Assembly (NCBI GenBank): GCA_900768845.1
Contig: CAAGEK010000012.1
Span: 1 to 64,000 of the forward strand
Length of the DNA: 64,000 nucleotides
Direction: 5' to 3'
DNA from: Alphaproteobacteria bacterium
Lineage (GTDB): Bacteria > Pseudomonadota > Alphaproteobacteria > CAAGCB01 > CAG-977
Shown: positions 34,390 through 43,471 of the stretch, piece by piece
How positions within the stretch are numbered: position 1 is the stretch's first letter
How the letters are laid out: each line of letters opens with the position of its first letter
Position numbers and translations under genes: made by a program
The notes under the pieces: generated by a model
Databases searched by the model: none
Seen by the model: only the letters and a program-made list of their open reading frames with translations
What the model was told of the DNA's origin: nothing

Positions 34390-35566
34390 CGATGATCTCC
34401 GTTATCAAACCGCCGGCGACAAACAACGGGTGGCGGATATGGTTTCGTGCGATAAAATCCTTATTTTTGCGCATTAACGCCGTGCCGCCCGTTTGATGCA
34501 GTAATACGGCGGCTGGGATCGTTTCAAAGGCAGTGATTTGTTTCGTCCGTTCTTTTTTAACGCTTTTCAAAACCGCAACAGCCGTTTGCAAAAGCGTTTC
34601 AACGGCCTGTTGCATTTCGGGAGTGGTTCCTTCAGCGTCTGTAACGTTTTCGGCCAGAGCCGTCATTCGCTCAATACGTTCCGCCGTTCGCAAATCAGAC
34701 GGTGTTTCCAACAAAACGCCTTTGTTTAGCCCTTGTAAAACAGCGGCGGTTTTAAATAACGCCAGAACGTTTTCCTGATTTTGAACGGAACGTTTGCGCG
34801 TTTCGGTCAAATACTGCGGTTTCGACGGTTTGACGACCAAAGAGGCCAGACGTTCGTATAAATCGAAAGACGCGCCGTCAATATTCAGTAAATCCATAAT
34901 TTCCAATGCCCAAACGTCCGGCGCGTTAATCAGCGACAATATGCCGCCCGACATCGTATCAATCGATCCTTTGATTTTTTCCAACGCTTTGAACGGCAGG
35001 ATTTCTTTTTCAAGTAACGTTTTGACTTCGTTTAAAACCTTGTCGGCAAAATCGGCGGTATCATCGGCGACGGTGTCCAGCCAGCCTTTCGACTGAATAT
35101 TGTTTTTCGCTTCACTCGCCAGTGTTTCCGATGCGCTATTTACGGCTTCTGCGTGTTTTTGTTCGGCGCGTTCGTTTACCGGAACGACGGTTAAACGAAT
35201 GCCGTTGTCGTCCGTTTTTATAAAATTGATACTAAATTCAAACCAGTTGCCACTGTCCGCCGCCGAATGGACGTTAAAACCGGAGTCAGAAACTTTTACT
35301 GAAATTTCTCCGTACTGCGGATGCACCAAAATGCCTGCCGACGTGTCTTCCAACGCTTTGATTAAATCGTTTCTTTTTTTGACGGCATCGCGTCCGCAAA
35401 CGGCGACGGTCAGGACAAATTCGCGCGGCGCGGCGGCAAGCGTTTCCGTCGTTTCATTATCAGCCAAAAGATTTTGTCCGGCTTCTTTGACTTTATAGGC
35501 GTAATCGTCTTCGATATATTCGAATTCGACGCCGCGAAAAGATCCCTGACGGTAATAATCAGCCAT
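34382..35566 (-). CDS. DNA circularization / tail-baseplate protein (Mu gpN/gp43)
   Basis: The 394-aa protein belongs to the DNA-circularization N family: FRGVEFEYIEDDYAYKVKE at the N-terminus, then HPQYGEISVKVSDSGF. In Mu it is essential for tail assembly; the name comes from Mu literature. GGAGGCGGCAG precedes the ATG. Confidence 0.88.
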   Translation of the reverse strand: MADYYRQGSFRGVEFEYIEDDYAYKVKEAGQNLLADNETTETLAAAPREFVLTVAVCGRDAVKKRNDLIKALEDTSAGILVHPQYGEISVKVSDSGFNVHSAADSGNWFEFSINFIKTDDNGIRLTVVPVNERAEQKHAEAVNSASETLASEAKNNIQSKGWLDTVADDTADFADKVLNEVKTLLEKEILPFKALEKIKGSIDTMSGGILSLINAPDVWALEIMDLLNIDGASFDLYERLASLVVKPSKPQYLTETRKRSVQNQENVLALFKTAAVLQGLNKGVLLETPSDLRTAERIERMTALAENVTDAEGTTPEMQQAVETLLQTAVAVLKSVKKERTKQITAFETIPAAVLLHQTGGTALMRKNKDFIARNHIRHPLFVAGGLITEIIDV

Positions 35567-37478
35567 CTGCCGCCTCCGTCAATCCCGTATTGATTTGAAT
35601 ATTAAAGCCGAACGGATTTTCTTTAACGCGCAGACCGGCGGGGGCATTATCAAAGACAAAACGTATTGTCCCGTTTTGAACGATTTTTTCAGCCTGTCCT
35701 TTTTGCTTATCTCCGTCAAACCAACTGCCGATTTGTTTGCCGAGCCACGAACCGCTTAAATATCCGATTCCGCTACCAATCAAACCTCCGACGGCCGTTC
35801 CGATTCCGGGGGCGATCATAGTTCCCAAAAGCGCGCCTGCCTTTGCCCCTCCGAGCGTTCCGCCCAAACCGCCCAAAGCGTTGCCGCGTTCGGCGTTGTT
35901 GTCCGACGCATATAACGAATAACCCGCATCGGCAATCATCAGCGGTACGGCGGCTTTTGAAAGCAGTTTTCCGCCGAAACGGGCGGATTTTCCCATAAAT
36001 GCTCCGAATTTGCCGAAACGTCCCGCTTTAGCAATCTTTGCGCTTTGCTTCGCCGCGCGGTTGGCGGCGCGGCGGGCTTTTCTGCCGCCTTTGTCATATC
36101 CCGCGCCATATCCGCCGAAGCCGCTTCCCATTTCTCCGAAGTTTGTGACATAAACGGGCTGAACGCCGCCGGACGGGATAAGAGGATTTGAAGCCCCACC
36201 TTTGCTTTTACGAAACAGTCCCGCAATGCCTGATCCGATGTCCCATATTTTTTTCCCCGCGACCAAAGTGCCGACGGCTCCGATTCCGATTGCTCCCGCT
36301 TTCAATGCCGTTTGCAGTTTTTCAGGGTCGATTTTATTTAAAGCGTCTGCCAGTTCTTTTATCGGTTCGGCTAACGCGGCGTTTGAAAAGCGTTCCACGG
36401 CCGTTTTCAAACTGACGACCGAGCTTTCAAACGTTGCCGCCATGCGTTCGGAATCACCGATTAAAGCCGTTCCGTCGGCATTAACGTTCATAAAGGAATC
36501 CAGACTGCCGAAACTTTTTGTTTTTTGAAATTCCAAAGACGCGGCGGAAAAAGCGCGCATGGCTTCGCTGCTGATAAAGACTTGTCCGATTTTCGATATA
36601 TCGCCGTTTGCTTTGGCGATCACGTCTTTCATAATTTCGACGGCGGATCGCATTTTTTTCGGATCATCGGCTTCAAACAGGGATATTCCGCTGTTTTTAA
36701 GGCGTTCCCTGGTCTGTACGTCGTTCAACGCGCGCATATACGCTTCTAACGCCGTTGCGGCCTGTTCGGAAGAACCGACGCCTTTTCTGATGATTTGCAT
36801 TAACGCGCCCAGTTCCGCCGTTGCCGTTTTTCCCGTCCGCCCGATACCGGCATACGCGGACATAACGCGATTGCCCTGCGTTGCCAAATCCGCCAGTTCG
36901 AACGCGCCGGCCTTGCCTTGACTTGTCAGCACATCCAAAGTCTGCAGCAATTCTTTCGGCGTTTTAATACCGAATTTTTCAATCAAATCCGCAATCATCG
37001 CACCGGCGTCTTCGCCCGATGCCCCTGTTGCCGAAATGACCAATCCTAAGTTTTTGATATTTTCCGCCGCCGCGTCAAAATCTCCCGTTTTGGCGACGAT
37101 TTGTTCCATACCGGATATAATCGAATCCGCCGACACGTTAATGCTGCGGTTTTGAGCGATATTATAGATTTCTTCATTTAATTTGCGCATTTCTTCATTG
37201 GATTTGTCCGCCACAATCCCCAAACGCGCCAGCCGCGTTTCCATTGCCGCCGCCGATTTAACGGCGGCGTACATCGTGCCGCCCGAAATCAAGGCCGTGT
37301 AGCGGTTGCCAAGCTTGTCCAGCGCGCTGCCGACGGCGGGCATTGCTTTGGCCATGCGCTTTAATCCCGCTTCTCCGGATTGGGCAAAACGGTTCATCGC
37401 CTTTTGCGCCGATGCGGTCATGCGCGCAAAATTGCCCTTTAAATCCAGTATTAAAGCGTATTTTAATTTATCGCTCAT
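35559..37478 (-). CDS. Tail tape-measure protein
   Basis: The 639-aa protein has the TP901-type core (RFAQSGEAGLKRMAKAMPAVGS, then about residues 60-330), and hydrophobic Gly-rich segments near 520-600 (AGALLGTMIAPGIGTAVGGL). Its length sets tail length. ATG overlaps the stop of the frameshift chaperone (37475). Confidence 0.92.
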   Translation of the reverse strand: MSDKLKYALILDLKGNFARMTASAQKAMNRFAQSGEAGLKRMAKAMPAVGSALDKLGNRYTALISGGTMYAAVKSAAAMETRLARLGIVADKSNEEMRKLNEEIYNIAQNRSINVSADSIISGMEQIVAKTGDFDAAAENIKNLGLVISATGASGEDAGAMIADLIEKFGIKTPKELLQTLDVLTSQGKAGAFELADLATQGNRVMSAYAGIGRTGKTATAELGALMQIIRKGVGSSEQAATALEAYMRALNDVQTRERLKNSGISLFEADDPKKMRSAVEIMKDVIAKANGDISKIGQVFISSEAMRAFSAASLEFQKTKSFGSLDSFMNVNADGTALIGDSERMAATFESSVVSLKTAVERFSNAALAEPIKELADALNKIDPEKLQTALKAGAIGIGAVGTLVAGKKIWDIGSGIAGLFRKSKGGASNPLIPSGGVQPVYVTNFGEMGSGFGGYGAGYDKGGRKARRAANRAAKQSAKIAKAGRFGKFGAFMGKSARFGGKLLSKAAVPLMIADAGYSLYASDNNAERGNALGGLGGTLGGAKAGALLGTMIAPGIGTAVGGLIGSGIGYLSGSWLGKQIGSWFDGDKQKGQAEKIVQNGTIRFVFDNAPAGLRVKENPFGFNIQINTGLTEAADG

Positions 37479-37657
37479 GGTTCAACCTCAATGTCCGTCA
37501 GCCGCATTAAGCGTTTCAGGGGAATATCCAAAAAATCAGCCGTATTTTTTCCGGCGCGCATCAAACGCGCTGCCAGTTTAAGGATTTCCGGATACACCCC
37601 GATGATTTCGCCCCCCTCGTTCCAGCTTGGCCGCCGCCTCCGCCTTTTCCAGTTCAT
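37475..37657 (-). CDS. gp42-like C-terminal extension of the tail assembly chaperone (reached by frameshift)
   Basis: This open frame overlaps the gp41 end and has no good start of its own. Its usable part begins after the G6 run at 37611-37616 (GEIIGVYPEILKLAARLMRAG...) and stops at 37475, on the tape-measure ATG. A shift by -2 from gp41 at GGG-GGG enters it exactly, giving a 157-aa fusion. Tail chaperone genes of this type are conserved frameshift sites. Confidence 0.75.
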   Translation of the reverse strand: MNWKRRRRRPSWNEGGEIIGVYPEILKLAARLMRAGKNTADFLDIPLKRLMRLTDIEVEP

Positions 37658-37946
37658 CGACGGCGTCCTGAAGAATGTCTAAATCGCGTTCGCTTAAACT
37701 CAACAGTTCCGCCAAAGACAACGGCATTTGAACATTGCCCAAACGGCCGATGCGCCGCCTGAGCGTTTCCATACCGACCCGAACGGGCGAAGCGACGACG
37801 ACAGGCGAACCTTCCGCGCCGATGACGACGCGTTCGGCGGCTTCGTGCGCTTCCAAGATGTCGCGGGCGGTCAGGTCGCGCAGCGTTACGTCTTTATGAA
37901 CCGTTTCGCCGATTTTCAACCCGTTGATCAGTTTGATTTCCGTCAT
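37578..37946 (-). CDS. Tail assembly chaperone (Mu gp41)
   Basis: The 122-aa protein matches the gp41 family (TEIKLINGLKIGETVHKDVTLRDLTARDILEA). It assists folding of the tape measure around the tail tube. Codons 110-113 read CGA GGG GGG CGA; the last 10 residues are lost when the ribosome shifts into the gp42 frame. Confidence 0.88.
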   Translation of the reverse strand: MTEIKLINGLKIGETVHKDVTLRDLTARDILEAHEAAERVVIGAEGSPVVVASPVRVGMETLRRRIGRLGNVQMPLSLAELLSLSERDLDILQDAVDELEKAEAAAKLERGGRNHRGVSGNP

Positions 37947-38293
37947 GATATTTTCTCCGACGTTCTGGATTTAAACGTTACCGTCATGCCGTCGGCGGAT
38001 ACGGCTTCGGGCTGTTCGTGCCATGCATGAGGCATTGACCACGACTGTCCGGTATCGGCCGTAAACACGACCGTTACGTCGTCCATTTTGTTGATCGCGT
38101 CGGGATCCGCCGTCGCGTTGACGTTCAGTTTGCCCGTCAATGTCGCGCCCTGTTTCTTTTCGGAAAAGCCGCGACCTTCCAGTTTGTCTTCGCGGACAAT
38201 GCCGGACGGGGTAAATTCGCAGTCTTCGAGCTCGAATTCCTTCCCGTCCGCCTTAACCGTCCCGCTGCCGTAATATTTGAAAGGATTTGTCAT
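37943..38293 (-). CDS. Tail tube protein (Mu gpM)
   Basis: The 116-aa protein (YYGSGTVKADGKEFELEDCEF, then KKQGATLTGKLN) matches the gpM tube family, the inner tube of the contractile tail. AAGGAGGCATC precedes the ATG. Confidence 0.88.
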   Translation of the reverse strand: MTNPFKYYGSGTVKADGKEFELEDCEFTPSGIVREDKLEGRGFSEKKQGATLTGKLNVNATADPDAINKMDDVTVVFTADTGQSWSMPHAWHEQPEAVSADGMTVTFKSRTSEKIS

Positions 38294-38302
38294 GATGCCT
38301 CC

Positions 38303-39757
38303 TTACAGAATGAATTGAATTTTGCCCGCAACGACGCGCAGATTATTGATAACGTCGGGCTGAAGCAGCTGGTTTAAACGCTCCGTATCCGTCGTGTCGC
38401 GTTCGGAAACGACGCTTTCTTTGAACGCGTCAAAGTTTTCGATCAGCCCCGCGTCATACCAGTCGCGCGCCAAAGCGACGGCTTCGCCTTTGCCGACCAT
38501 CGGTGTCATGACGGCTTGTCCGTCGCAAACGGGATAACCGTCATCGGCCAGCTTGTGGCGCGGGAACTTTTGTTCAAACCTCAAGACATACGAATAGCGC
38601 AGATAAATCAGTGTTTTTAACGTCGTTAAATCTAAATAAGACACATCTTCGTTTCCTGAGGCGTTTGTGCGATAAGACGTAACGACGCGCTCAATCAGGA
38701 CATTGCCGCCGGCGTCGGCTTTGGTCGTCGCGACGCCCGAACGCAAAAGCAGTTCGCGTTCTTCACGTGTCAGCGGCGTTTTTGACGGTTTAGAACCCGT
38801 CAAAGCCAAAGTCCGATATTGGCGGGCGGGGTCGATCTGCGATTGATACGCGACGATACCGGCCAGTCGCGCCGCGCGTTCTTCGGGCGGATCAGGCGTT
38901 TTACAGCATTCAATGTAAACAATATGCGGGCTGTTCGCGGCTTCGGCTTTGGTGATGATTTCCGATAACGTACCGCTTAAACCGGAAAAGACCGCTCCTT
39001 CGATGCGTTCCATCGCATTGAACCGGCGCGCCATTTCCGTTTTCAGCAAAGCCGTGTTCGCCGCGTCGGTATAAGGACAAACAATATCGGTGAAAACCGT
39101 GTCGCCCATTGCCGCAATCGCGTCCGACAAATCCGGATTTCCCGATCCCGACGTTGTTTTTGAAACGCTGAGAGTAACGCCCTGCGGCAAATCTTCGCCC
39201 GTGTAATAGTTCAGCGAGATGTCGATATTGTTGCCGACTTCGCCTTTGGCTTTGGCGGTCAAAACAACGCTATCGTCACCGCCTTGTGCCGTAACGGGCA
39301 GATCCGGAGATGCGGAAATCTTGGCCGCTATTGCCGTATGCAGGGTTGCCGCCGTTGTCGCGGGCGTTACGTCAACGGTGATTCTTTGCCCGCCGATATA
39401 CAGACAAACCGTACCCGCTGAAGGCGATTCAGCAACCGTTGCCGTCAGCGTATAAACCGCCGCCGTACCGCTTGAAGCCGTAACCGGCAAAACGTAAAGC
39501 GTGTTAAACGTGTTTGTTTCCCGCCATGCCTTGACCATTCTGGCGCATTCCGAACCCGCGCCAAACAGCTTTGCCGGATTGTCTGAAGCCGTTACCAATC
39601 GCGGCGACAAAACCGTTGCAGATCCCGTCGTTTTTTGCCCGATGATCAGTCCGACCGACGCTTTGCCGGGCAGGTTTTTTAACGCGCCCGAATTATCGAT
39701 TTCAACATAAACACCCGGAACGCGCGTTTGAGGGATTTCATTAAAAGAAACCGGCAT
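38303..39757 (-). CDS. Contractile tail sheath protein (Mu gpL)
   Basis: The 484-aa protein begins VSFNEIPQTRVPGVYVEID, the usual sheath start, and has TSYRTNASGNEDVSYLDLTTLKTL near the C-terminus. The sheath contracts to drive the tube into the cell. Its ATG overlaps the DUF2635 stop (TAATG). Confidence 0.93.
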   Translation of the reverse strand: MPVSFNEIPQTRVPGVYVEIDNSGALKNLPGKASVGLIIGQKTTGSATVLSPRLVTASDNPAKLFGAGSECARMVKAWRETNTFNTLYVLPVTASSGTAAVYTLTATVAESPSAGTVCLYIGGQRITVDVTPATTAATLHTAIAAKISASPDLPVTAQGGDDSVVLTAKAKGEVGNNIDISLNYYTGEDLPQGVTLSVSKTTSGSGNPDLSDAIAAMGDTVFTDIVCPYTDAANTALLKTEMARRFNAMERIEGAVFSGLSGTLSEIITKAEAANSPHIVYIECCKTPDPPEERAARLAGIVAYQSQIDPARQYRTLALTGSKPSKTPLTREERELLLRSGVATTKADAGGNVLIERVVTSYRTNASGNEDVSYLDLTTLKTLIYLRYSYVLRFEQKFPRHKLADDGYPVCDGQAVMTPMVGKGEAVALARDWYDAGLIENFDAFKESVVSERDTTDTERLNQLLQPDVINNLRVVAGKIQFIL

Positions 39758-39927
39758 TATTTACCCCCTTTCTTTGTTTCAGTTACAATTTCAACGTCGC
39801 CGTCGTTAATGCGGCGGATCCAATACGTTTCCCGTTCGACCGTTTCGCCCTCGACAGCCAACCTTTCGCCGTTCGGCTTTAAGACCGTCAGGCCTTTTTT
39901 CGGCCTTAATTTAATGGTTTTATTCAT
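39757..39927 (-). CDS. DUF2635 small tail protein (Mu gp38)
   Basis: The 56-aa protein starts at ATG 39927 and ends at TAA 39757-39759. It has the DUF2635 pattern: LRPKKGLTVLKPNG, then EGETV and YWIRRINDGDVEIV. It fills the expected gap between DUF1834 and the sheath in Mu-like phages. Confidence 0.88.
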   Translation of the reverse strand: MNKTIKLRPKKGLTVLKPNGERLAVEGETVERETYWIRRINDGDVEIVTETKKGGK

Positions 39928-40486
39928 TTTTCCCCCTGATGTTCGTTAAAGTTTCACTGTTAAATTCGGGCAGTTCCCAATCGGCATGAAGCCTTAAAAA
40001 CTCCGCTAAATCGCCGCCCGTCTTATCGGCCGCCGCCATGACGTAGGACGTTTCAAATTCGAGCGCGAAGACCGAAGCGAAAAATCCGGAAACAGCCGTA
40101 TTTAACAACGGGACGGTTCTCTTATGTTCAAACGGAACGATGTTCAGCCCGACGTCGCTGCCGTGCAAAAGAGCTTTAATATCCTGTAATATCTGATACG
40201 TCCCGACTTCGCCTTGTTTGTCGCCGAAACGCGCCGAACGTTCGTTTCTGACGTTGCGGGTCAGAATGATGATTGAAAACGACGCCGTGCATTCCATGCC
40301 TTTGGCGGTGTTCTGCGTGTTGTCTTCGCCCGTAAAGGCAACCCAAACCGCCGGAGCGGACGTTTTGACCAGTTTGACAAGATCGTCGTCGAACTGCGCC
40401 TTATAGCTTTCGACCAGTTTCAGGCGATAGCCCAAATCAGCCGATTTAATCTTTTGGACAACGGCGTTTTCGATTTTTCCGATCAT
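39920..40486 (-). CDS. DUF1834 / Mu gp37-like protein
   Basis: The 188-aa protein (MIGKIENAVVQKIKSADLGYRLK, then AVWVAFTGED) matches the DUF1834 family, a tail-terminator-like component at this place in Mu-like phages. It overlaps both neighbours. Confidence 0.85.
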   Translation of the reverse strand: MIGKIENAVVQKIKSADLGYRLKLVESYKAQFDDDLVKLVKTSAPAVWVAFTGEDNTQNTAKGMECTASFSIIILTRNVRNERSARFGDKQGEVGTYQILQDIKALLHGSDVGLNIVPFEHKRTVPLLNTAVSGFFASVFALEFETSYVMAAADKTGGDLAEFLRLHADWELPEFNSETLTNIRGKNE

Positions 40487-40953
40487 TTTAAAGCCTCCGT
40501 TAAAAGCGTGTTTAATTCGTCTTTAACGGCTTCTTTGTCCGTTTCGGAAACGCCCAGAAACGGACGCGCCGGAATGATGACTGATTTTGCAAAAACTTCG
40601 CGCCCGTTGATTTTAAAGCGCAGATATTTTGCTTTTTTCGCCGTAATTACACCGCCGAACTGGTGAATGCCGGCATAAATGCGGTTTGTGCCGATTTCGG
40701 CGGTTTTATCGTCGCTTTTGTTCGTAATGCTGCGCCGCAAAAGCCCGCTGAGCGTCAATGTCTGTCCGCCGTTTTTAACGCCTTTTTTCCATTTGTTGCC
40801 TTCGGGATCCGTTTCATCGACGAAGCGTTCCTTCGTTGAAGCCGTCAACATTCGTGCGACGCGTTTCAGAAGCAGGCCGGTGCTGCCGCCTAAACGTTTT
40901 AAGCCGTCGCCGACGTTAAACAGATCCTTTAAATCAAAGTGCAACTGCGGCAT
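40483..40953 (-). CDS. Virion morphogenesis protein (Mu gpG / tail completion)
   Basis: The 156-aa protein has ERFVDETDPEGNKWK, LTLSGLLRRSI and GIHQFGG and RPFLGVSETD, the Phage_tail_S pattern. In Mu this gene (G) lies before the protease; here it is moved between gp36 and gp37. Confidence 0.88.
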   Translation of the reverse strand: MPQLHFDLKDLFNVGDGLKRLGGSTGLLLKRVARMLTASTKERFVDETDPEGNKWKKGVKNGGQTLTLSGLLRRSITNKSDDKTAEIGTNRIYAGIHQFGGVITAKKAKYLRFKINGREVFAKSVIIPARPFLGVSETDKEAVKDELNTLLTEALK

Positions 40954-40954
40954 T

Positions 40955-41383
40955 TTAAAATCCCTTCATGCTGTTTTGGTTAAACAGACGCTCCGCACCG
41001 CCGACAATGACCAGCGGCGCGCCCTGTTCGGGCGGCGTTCCTTCGGGGTCGCTTAAAAGCAAATCGCCTTTGGCAATATCGCGCAAAACCTTGACGGCGG
41101 CGTCATAAGCGTCTTTGACAACGTCGGTGACGGCGGTCTTATACAGGTAAAACCGCGCGATTTCGCAGCACAGGCGCGTCAAAACGGGCGGAACGGACGA
41201 TAAAGGCAGCGTATGGCGCACGCGGATATATCCGTTCATAAAGGCTGTCGCATCGTTTAAGGCCGTTTCAATAACCGCCGTTTCCTCCGCGCTCAGGTCT
41301 TCGCCCGCCGCGTCGGTCAGCTGTAACAGCTCTAAAACGCCGAAACGTTCTTTCATGTTTTGGATATCCGCGTACGCTTTCAT
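40955..41383 (-). CDS. DUF1320 head-tail connector protein (Mu gp36)
   Basis: The 142-aa protein (YADIQNMKERFGVLELLQLTD, later EIARFYLY) matches DUF1320, which forms the head completion ring. Typical length and place. Confidence 0.87.
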   Translation of the reverse strand: MKAYADIQNMKERFGVLELLQLTDAAGEDLSAEETAVIETALNDATAFMNGYIRVRHTLPLSSVPPVLTRLCCEIARFYLYKTAVTDVVKDAYDAAVKVLRDIAKGDLLLSDPEGTPPEQGAPLVIVGGAERLFNQNSMKGF

Positions 41384-41638
41384 TTATTTGCCCTTTTTGC
41401 CGTTGGTTTTCGGAGCTTCTTTCCCGTTTTCGTCCCGTTTGTTTTCAGCCGTCGCGGCGGCGGGATTTTTCTCCTCAACCTCGAAAAAACGAACGGACAG
41501 GCGCGGTTCTCTTTTAATCTGCTCCAGCTGTTCTTTATTGAAAGCATCGACGCGGTGAACCGTTTTAACGTTCGGGTGGGCGACGCCACCGCGCCTGAAA
41601 CCGTCAACGGCGGAAAGGATTTCAACGTATTTCGTCAT
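41384..41638 (-). CDS. Mu gp35-like protein (HI1506 family)
   Basis: The 84-aa protein has the motif GFRRGGVAHP and a Lys/Ala-rich tail as in Mu gp35. ATG at 41638 follows GGGGGAACA. Minor head gene between capsid and gp36. Confidence 0.8.
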   Translation of the reverse strand: MTKYVEILSAVDGFRRGGVAHPNVKTVHRVDAFNKEQLEQIKREPRLSVRFFEVEEKNPAAATAENKRDENGKEAPKTNGKKGK

Positions 41639-41652
41639 TGTTCCCCCTTTCT

Positions 41653-42534
41653 TCAGGCCAGCCACGGGCTGACAAGGATTTCAACGACGCCCTTGTTCGG
41701 GTTGGTCGTGCCGTCCGCCAGCTTTTCGGATTCAATGACTGTTTTTGCCGCCGCGCGCAAAGAAGGCGGAACGACCAGCAGCGTCGGACGGTTGTTTAAC
41801 GGTTTGCCGTTCGGCTGTTTCATGCTCATCATCGCGGCATAAACCGTGTTGAAATTCGCCGTTGTCAGGTCTTGTTTCGAGCAATACGCCATCTGCCAGA
41901 ACCCGTAGCCGGCGTTTCCGCGAAAATCGACGCCGTAAAGGATTTCGCCGCGTTTAAAGACGGGTTCGGCTTCTTCGTTGTCGATCGTTACCAGATTTGC
42001 GGGCGTGCGCGGCTGCCAGATCAGCGGCTTTAAGGGACGCGCGGTGTTCAACAGATACCATGCCGCGCCGCTTCCCGTCGTAAAGTTCGACACACTTTCG
42101 CCGCCGACGTCGTGGTCGGTGTCAAAGAAATACTGGCCGTCGTAACACACCGTCGACGTGCCGTTTTTCAAAAGTTCTCCGAAAATCAGGCTGTCGGGGT
42201 GCGTTTTCGCGCCGTAGGCCAGTTCTTTCATGATGATGTTGTATTTGCCGACCTCGTCGTCTTCGATGTCGTCTTTTTTAACGGCGACGGTTCCTTCAAA
42301 TTTTTTGTTTTTAATCGTGTAGTCGTATTCGGTCAGGTTCTGAATGACGCGGTCGCCAGCCCATTCGCGAATATTGATTGTCTGACCGATCCAATCGTAC
42401 GTGTTCGATTTTTTCGATGACGGAATCGTTGTCGCGACCTTTTCATAATCGCTTGGCGTTTCCTCAAAAGCCTGTTTGAACGTTCCTTTTAACGCGGTGT
42501 TCAATGCCGCCAGTTTTTCAGTCGTAATCTTCAT
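41653..42534 (-). CDS. Major capsid protein (Mu gpT)
   Basis: The 293-aa protein begins MKITTEKLAALNTALKGTFKQ and has NIREWAGDRVIQNLTEYDY, DGQYFFDTDH and RPTLLVVPPSLR, all typical of gpT (HK97 fold). It forms the icosahedral head. Confidence 0.93.
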   Translation of the reverse strand: MKITTEKLAALNTALKGTFKQAFEETPSDYEKVATTIPSSKKSNTYDWIGQTINIREWAGDRVIQNLTEYDYTIKNKKFEGTVAVKKDDIEDDEVGKYNIIMKELAYGAKTHPDSLIFGELLKNGTSTVCYDGQYFFDTDHDVGGESVSNFTTGSGAAWYLLNTARPLKPLIWQPRTPANLVTIDNEEAEPVFKRGEILYGVDFRGNAGYGFWQMAYCSKQDLTTANFNTVYAAMMSMKQPNGKPLNNRPTLLVVPPSLRAAAKTVIESEKLADGTTNPNKGVVEILVSPWLA

Positions 42535-42546
42535 TTCTTCCCCCGT

Positions 42547-42954
42547 TTAATCGAATTTGACGGCGACAAAATCGCCTTCAATGTCAATGACTTTTCCGGC
42601 TTTGGAGCGCGTCGCCGCACTCCCTTCGCCTTTGCCGTCCGTTGCGGCGACTTCGGCCGCGCCCGACAGATAACAATCGCTTTCGATATGCGCGCGGGTC
42701 ACTTTGTCCGAAGCGTTGTTTTTCAATAAAAACACGCCTTTTTTGACCAACGCCTTTTCTTCGCCGTCCGTCGCGCCTCCGGTAACGGTTTCTTCGATGC
42801 GGCCGACGGCTTTTAATCCGGTAGCCGCTGATACGGGAACCAAATATCCCTCAGCGTCCAAACAGCCGATTTCTCCGGCGCAGACTTTTGTTTTTGCTTT
42901 AACGGGGTGGACGACCAGAATGCCGTCCCGTTCTTTTGTATCTACCTGCGGCAT
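42547..42954 (-). CDS. DUF2190-like capsid decoration protein
   Basis: The 135-aa protein is beta-rich (KAKTKVCAGEIGCLDAEGYLVP, GRIEETVTGG) and looks like the DUF2190/head decoration proteins found directly before gpT in Mu-like phages. Mu itself lacks it. Confidence 0.72.
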   Translation of the reverse strand: MPQVDTKERDGILVVHPVKAKTKVCAGEIGCLDAEGYLVPVSAATGLKAVGRIEETVTGGATDGEEKALVKKGVFLLKNNASDKVTRAHIESDCYLSGAAEVAATDGKGEGSAATRSKAGKVIDIEGDFVAVKFD

Positions 42955-42955
42955 T

Positions 42956-43471
42956 TTATTTTCCTTTCTTAAAAGTTTCTGCGGAAATGCCCATGATCTC
43001 GCACATTTCCTTTTCGTCTTCGCTCAAAGCGTCGCAATCGGACTTGGGCGGTTCGCCCGCGGCCGAAGACGGCGCGGATACTTTGGGCATTTTTGAAATA
43101 AATTCGTTCAACGCCTTTTCGCCCATTTTTTTGCAGATTTCTTTGGCGTTCTCTTTTAAAACCGGCGGCAGGCGGCCGTCGCGGATCGCGGCATTGACCG
43201 CGTTTTCAGCTTTTTCTTCGGCGCGTTCGGCTTTGATCTCGTTTAATTCGCGGGTCAGTTCGGTGACCTTGTCGATTTCAACGAACTTGGCGGGATCCGC
43301 TTTTGTTTCGTTGACGGCTTTGATAACCGCTTCCGCTTTGGCTTCGCAGTTAAAGGCGGCGGCGATGTCGTTTAATTCCTTTTGCGCGGCTTTCAGTTCG
43401 TTTATGCGCAACAGGGCTTTATCTTCGTCAGGCGCGTCCAATGCCTGACAAAGGGCTTTTTCCTTGTCCAT
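42956..43471 (-). CDS. Internal in-frame start: scaffold protein (Mu gpZ equivalent)
   Basis: Within the protease frame, ATG 43471 is preceded by AAAGGAGATTAAA, a stronger ribosome site than that of the full-length gene. Translation from here gives a 171-aa scaffold without the protease domain, the same nested layout known for I/Z in Mu. Confidence 0.65.
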   Translation of the reverse strand: MDKEKALCQALDAPDEDKALLRINELKAAQKELNDIAAAFNCEAKAEAVIKAVNETKADPAKFVEIDKVTELTRELNEIKAERAEEKAENAVNAAIRDGRLPPVLKENAKEICKKMGEKALNEFISKMPKVSAPSSAAGEPPKSDCDALSEDEKEMCEIMGISAETFKKGK

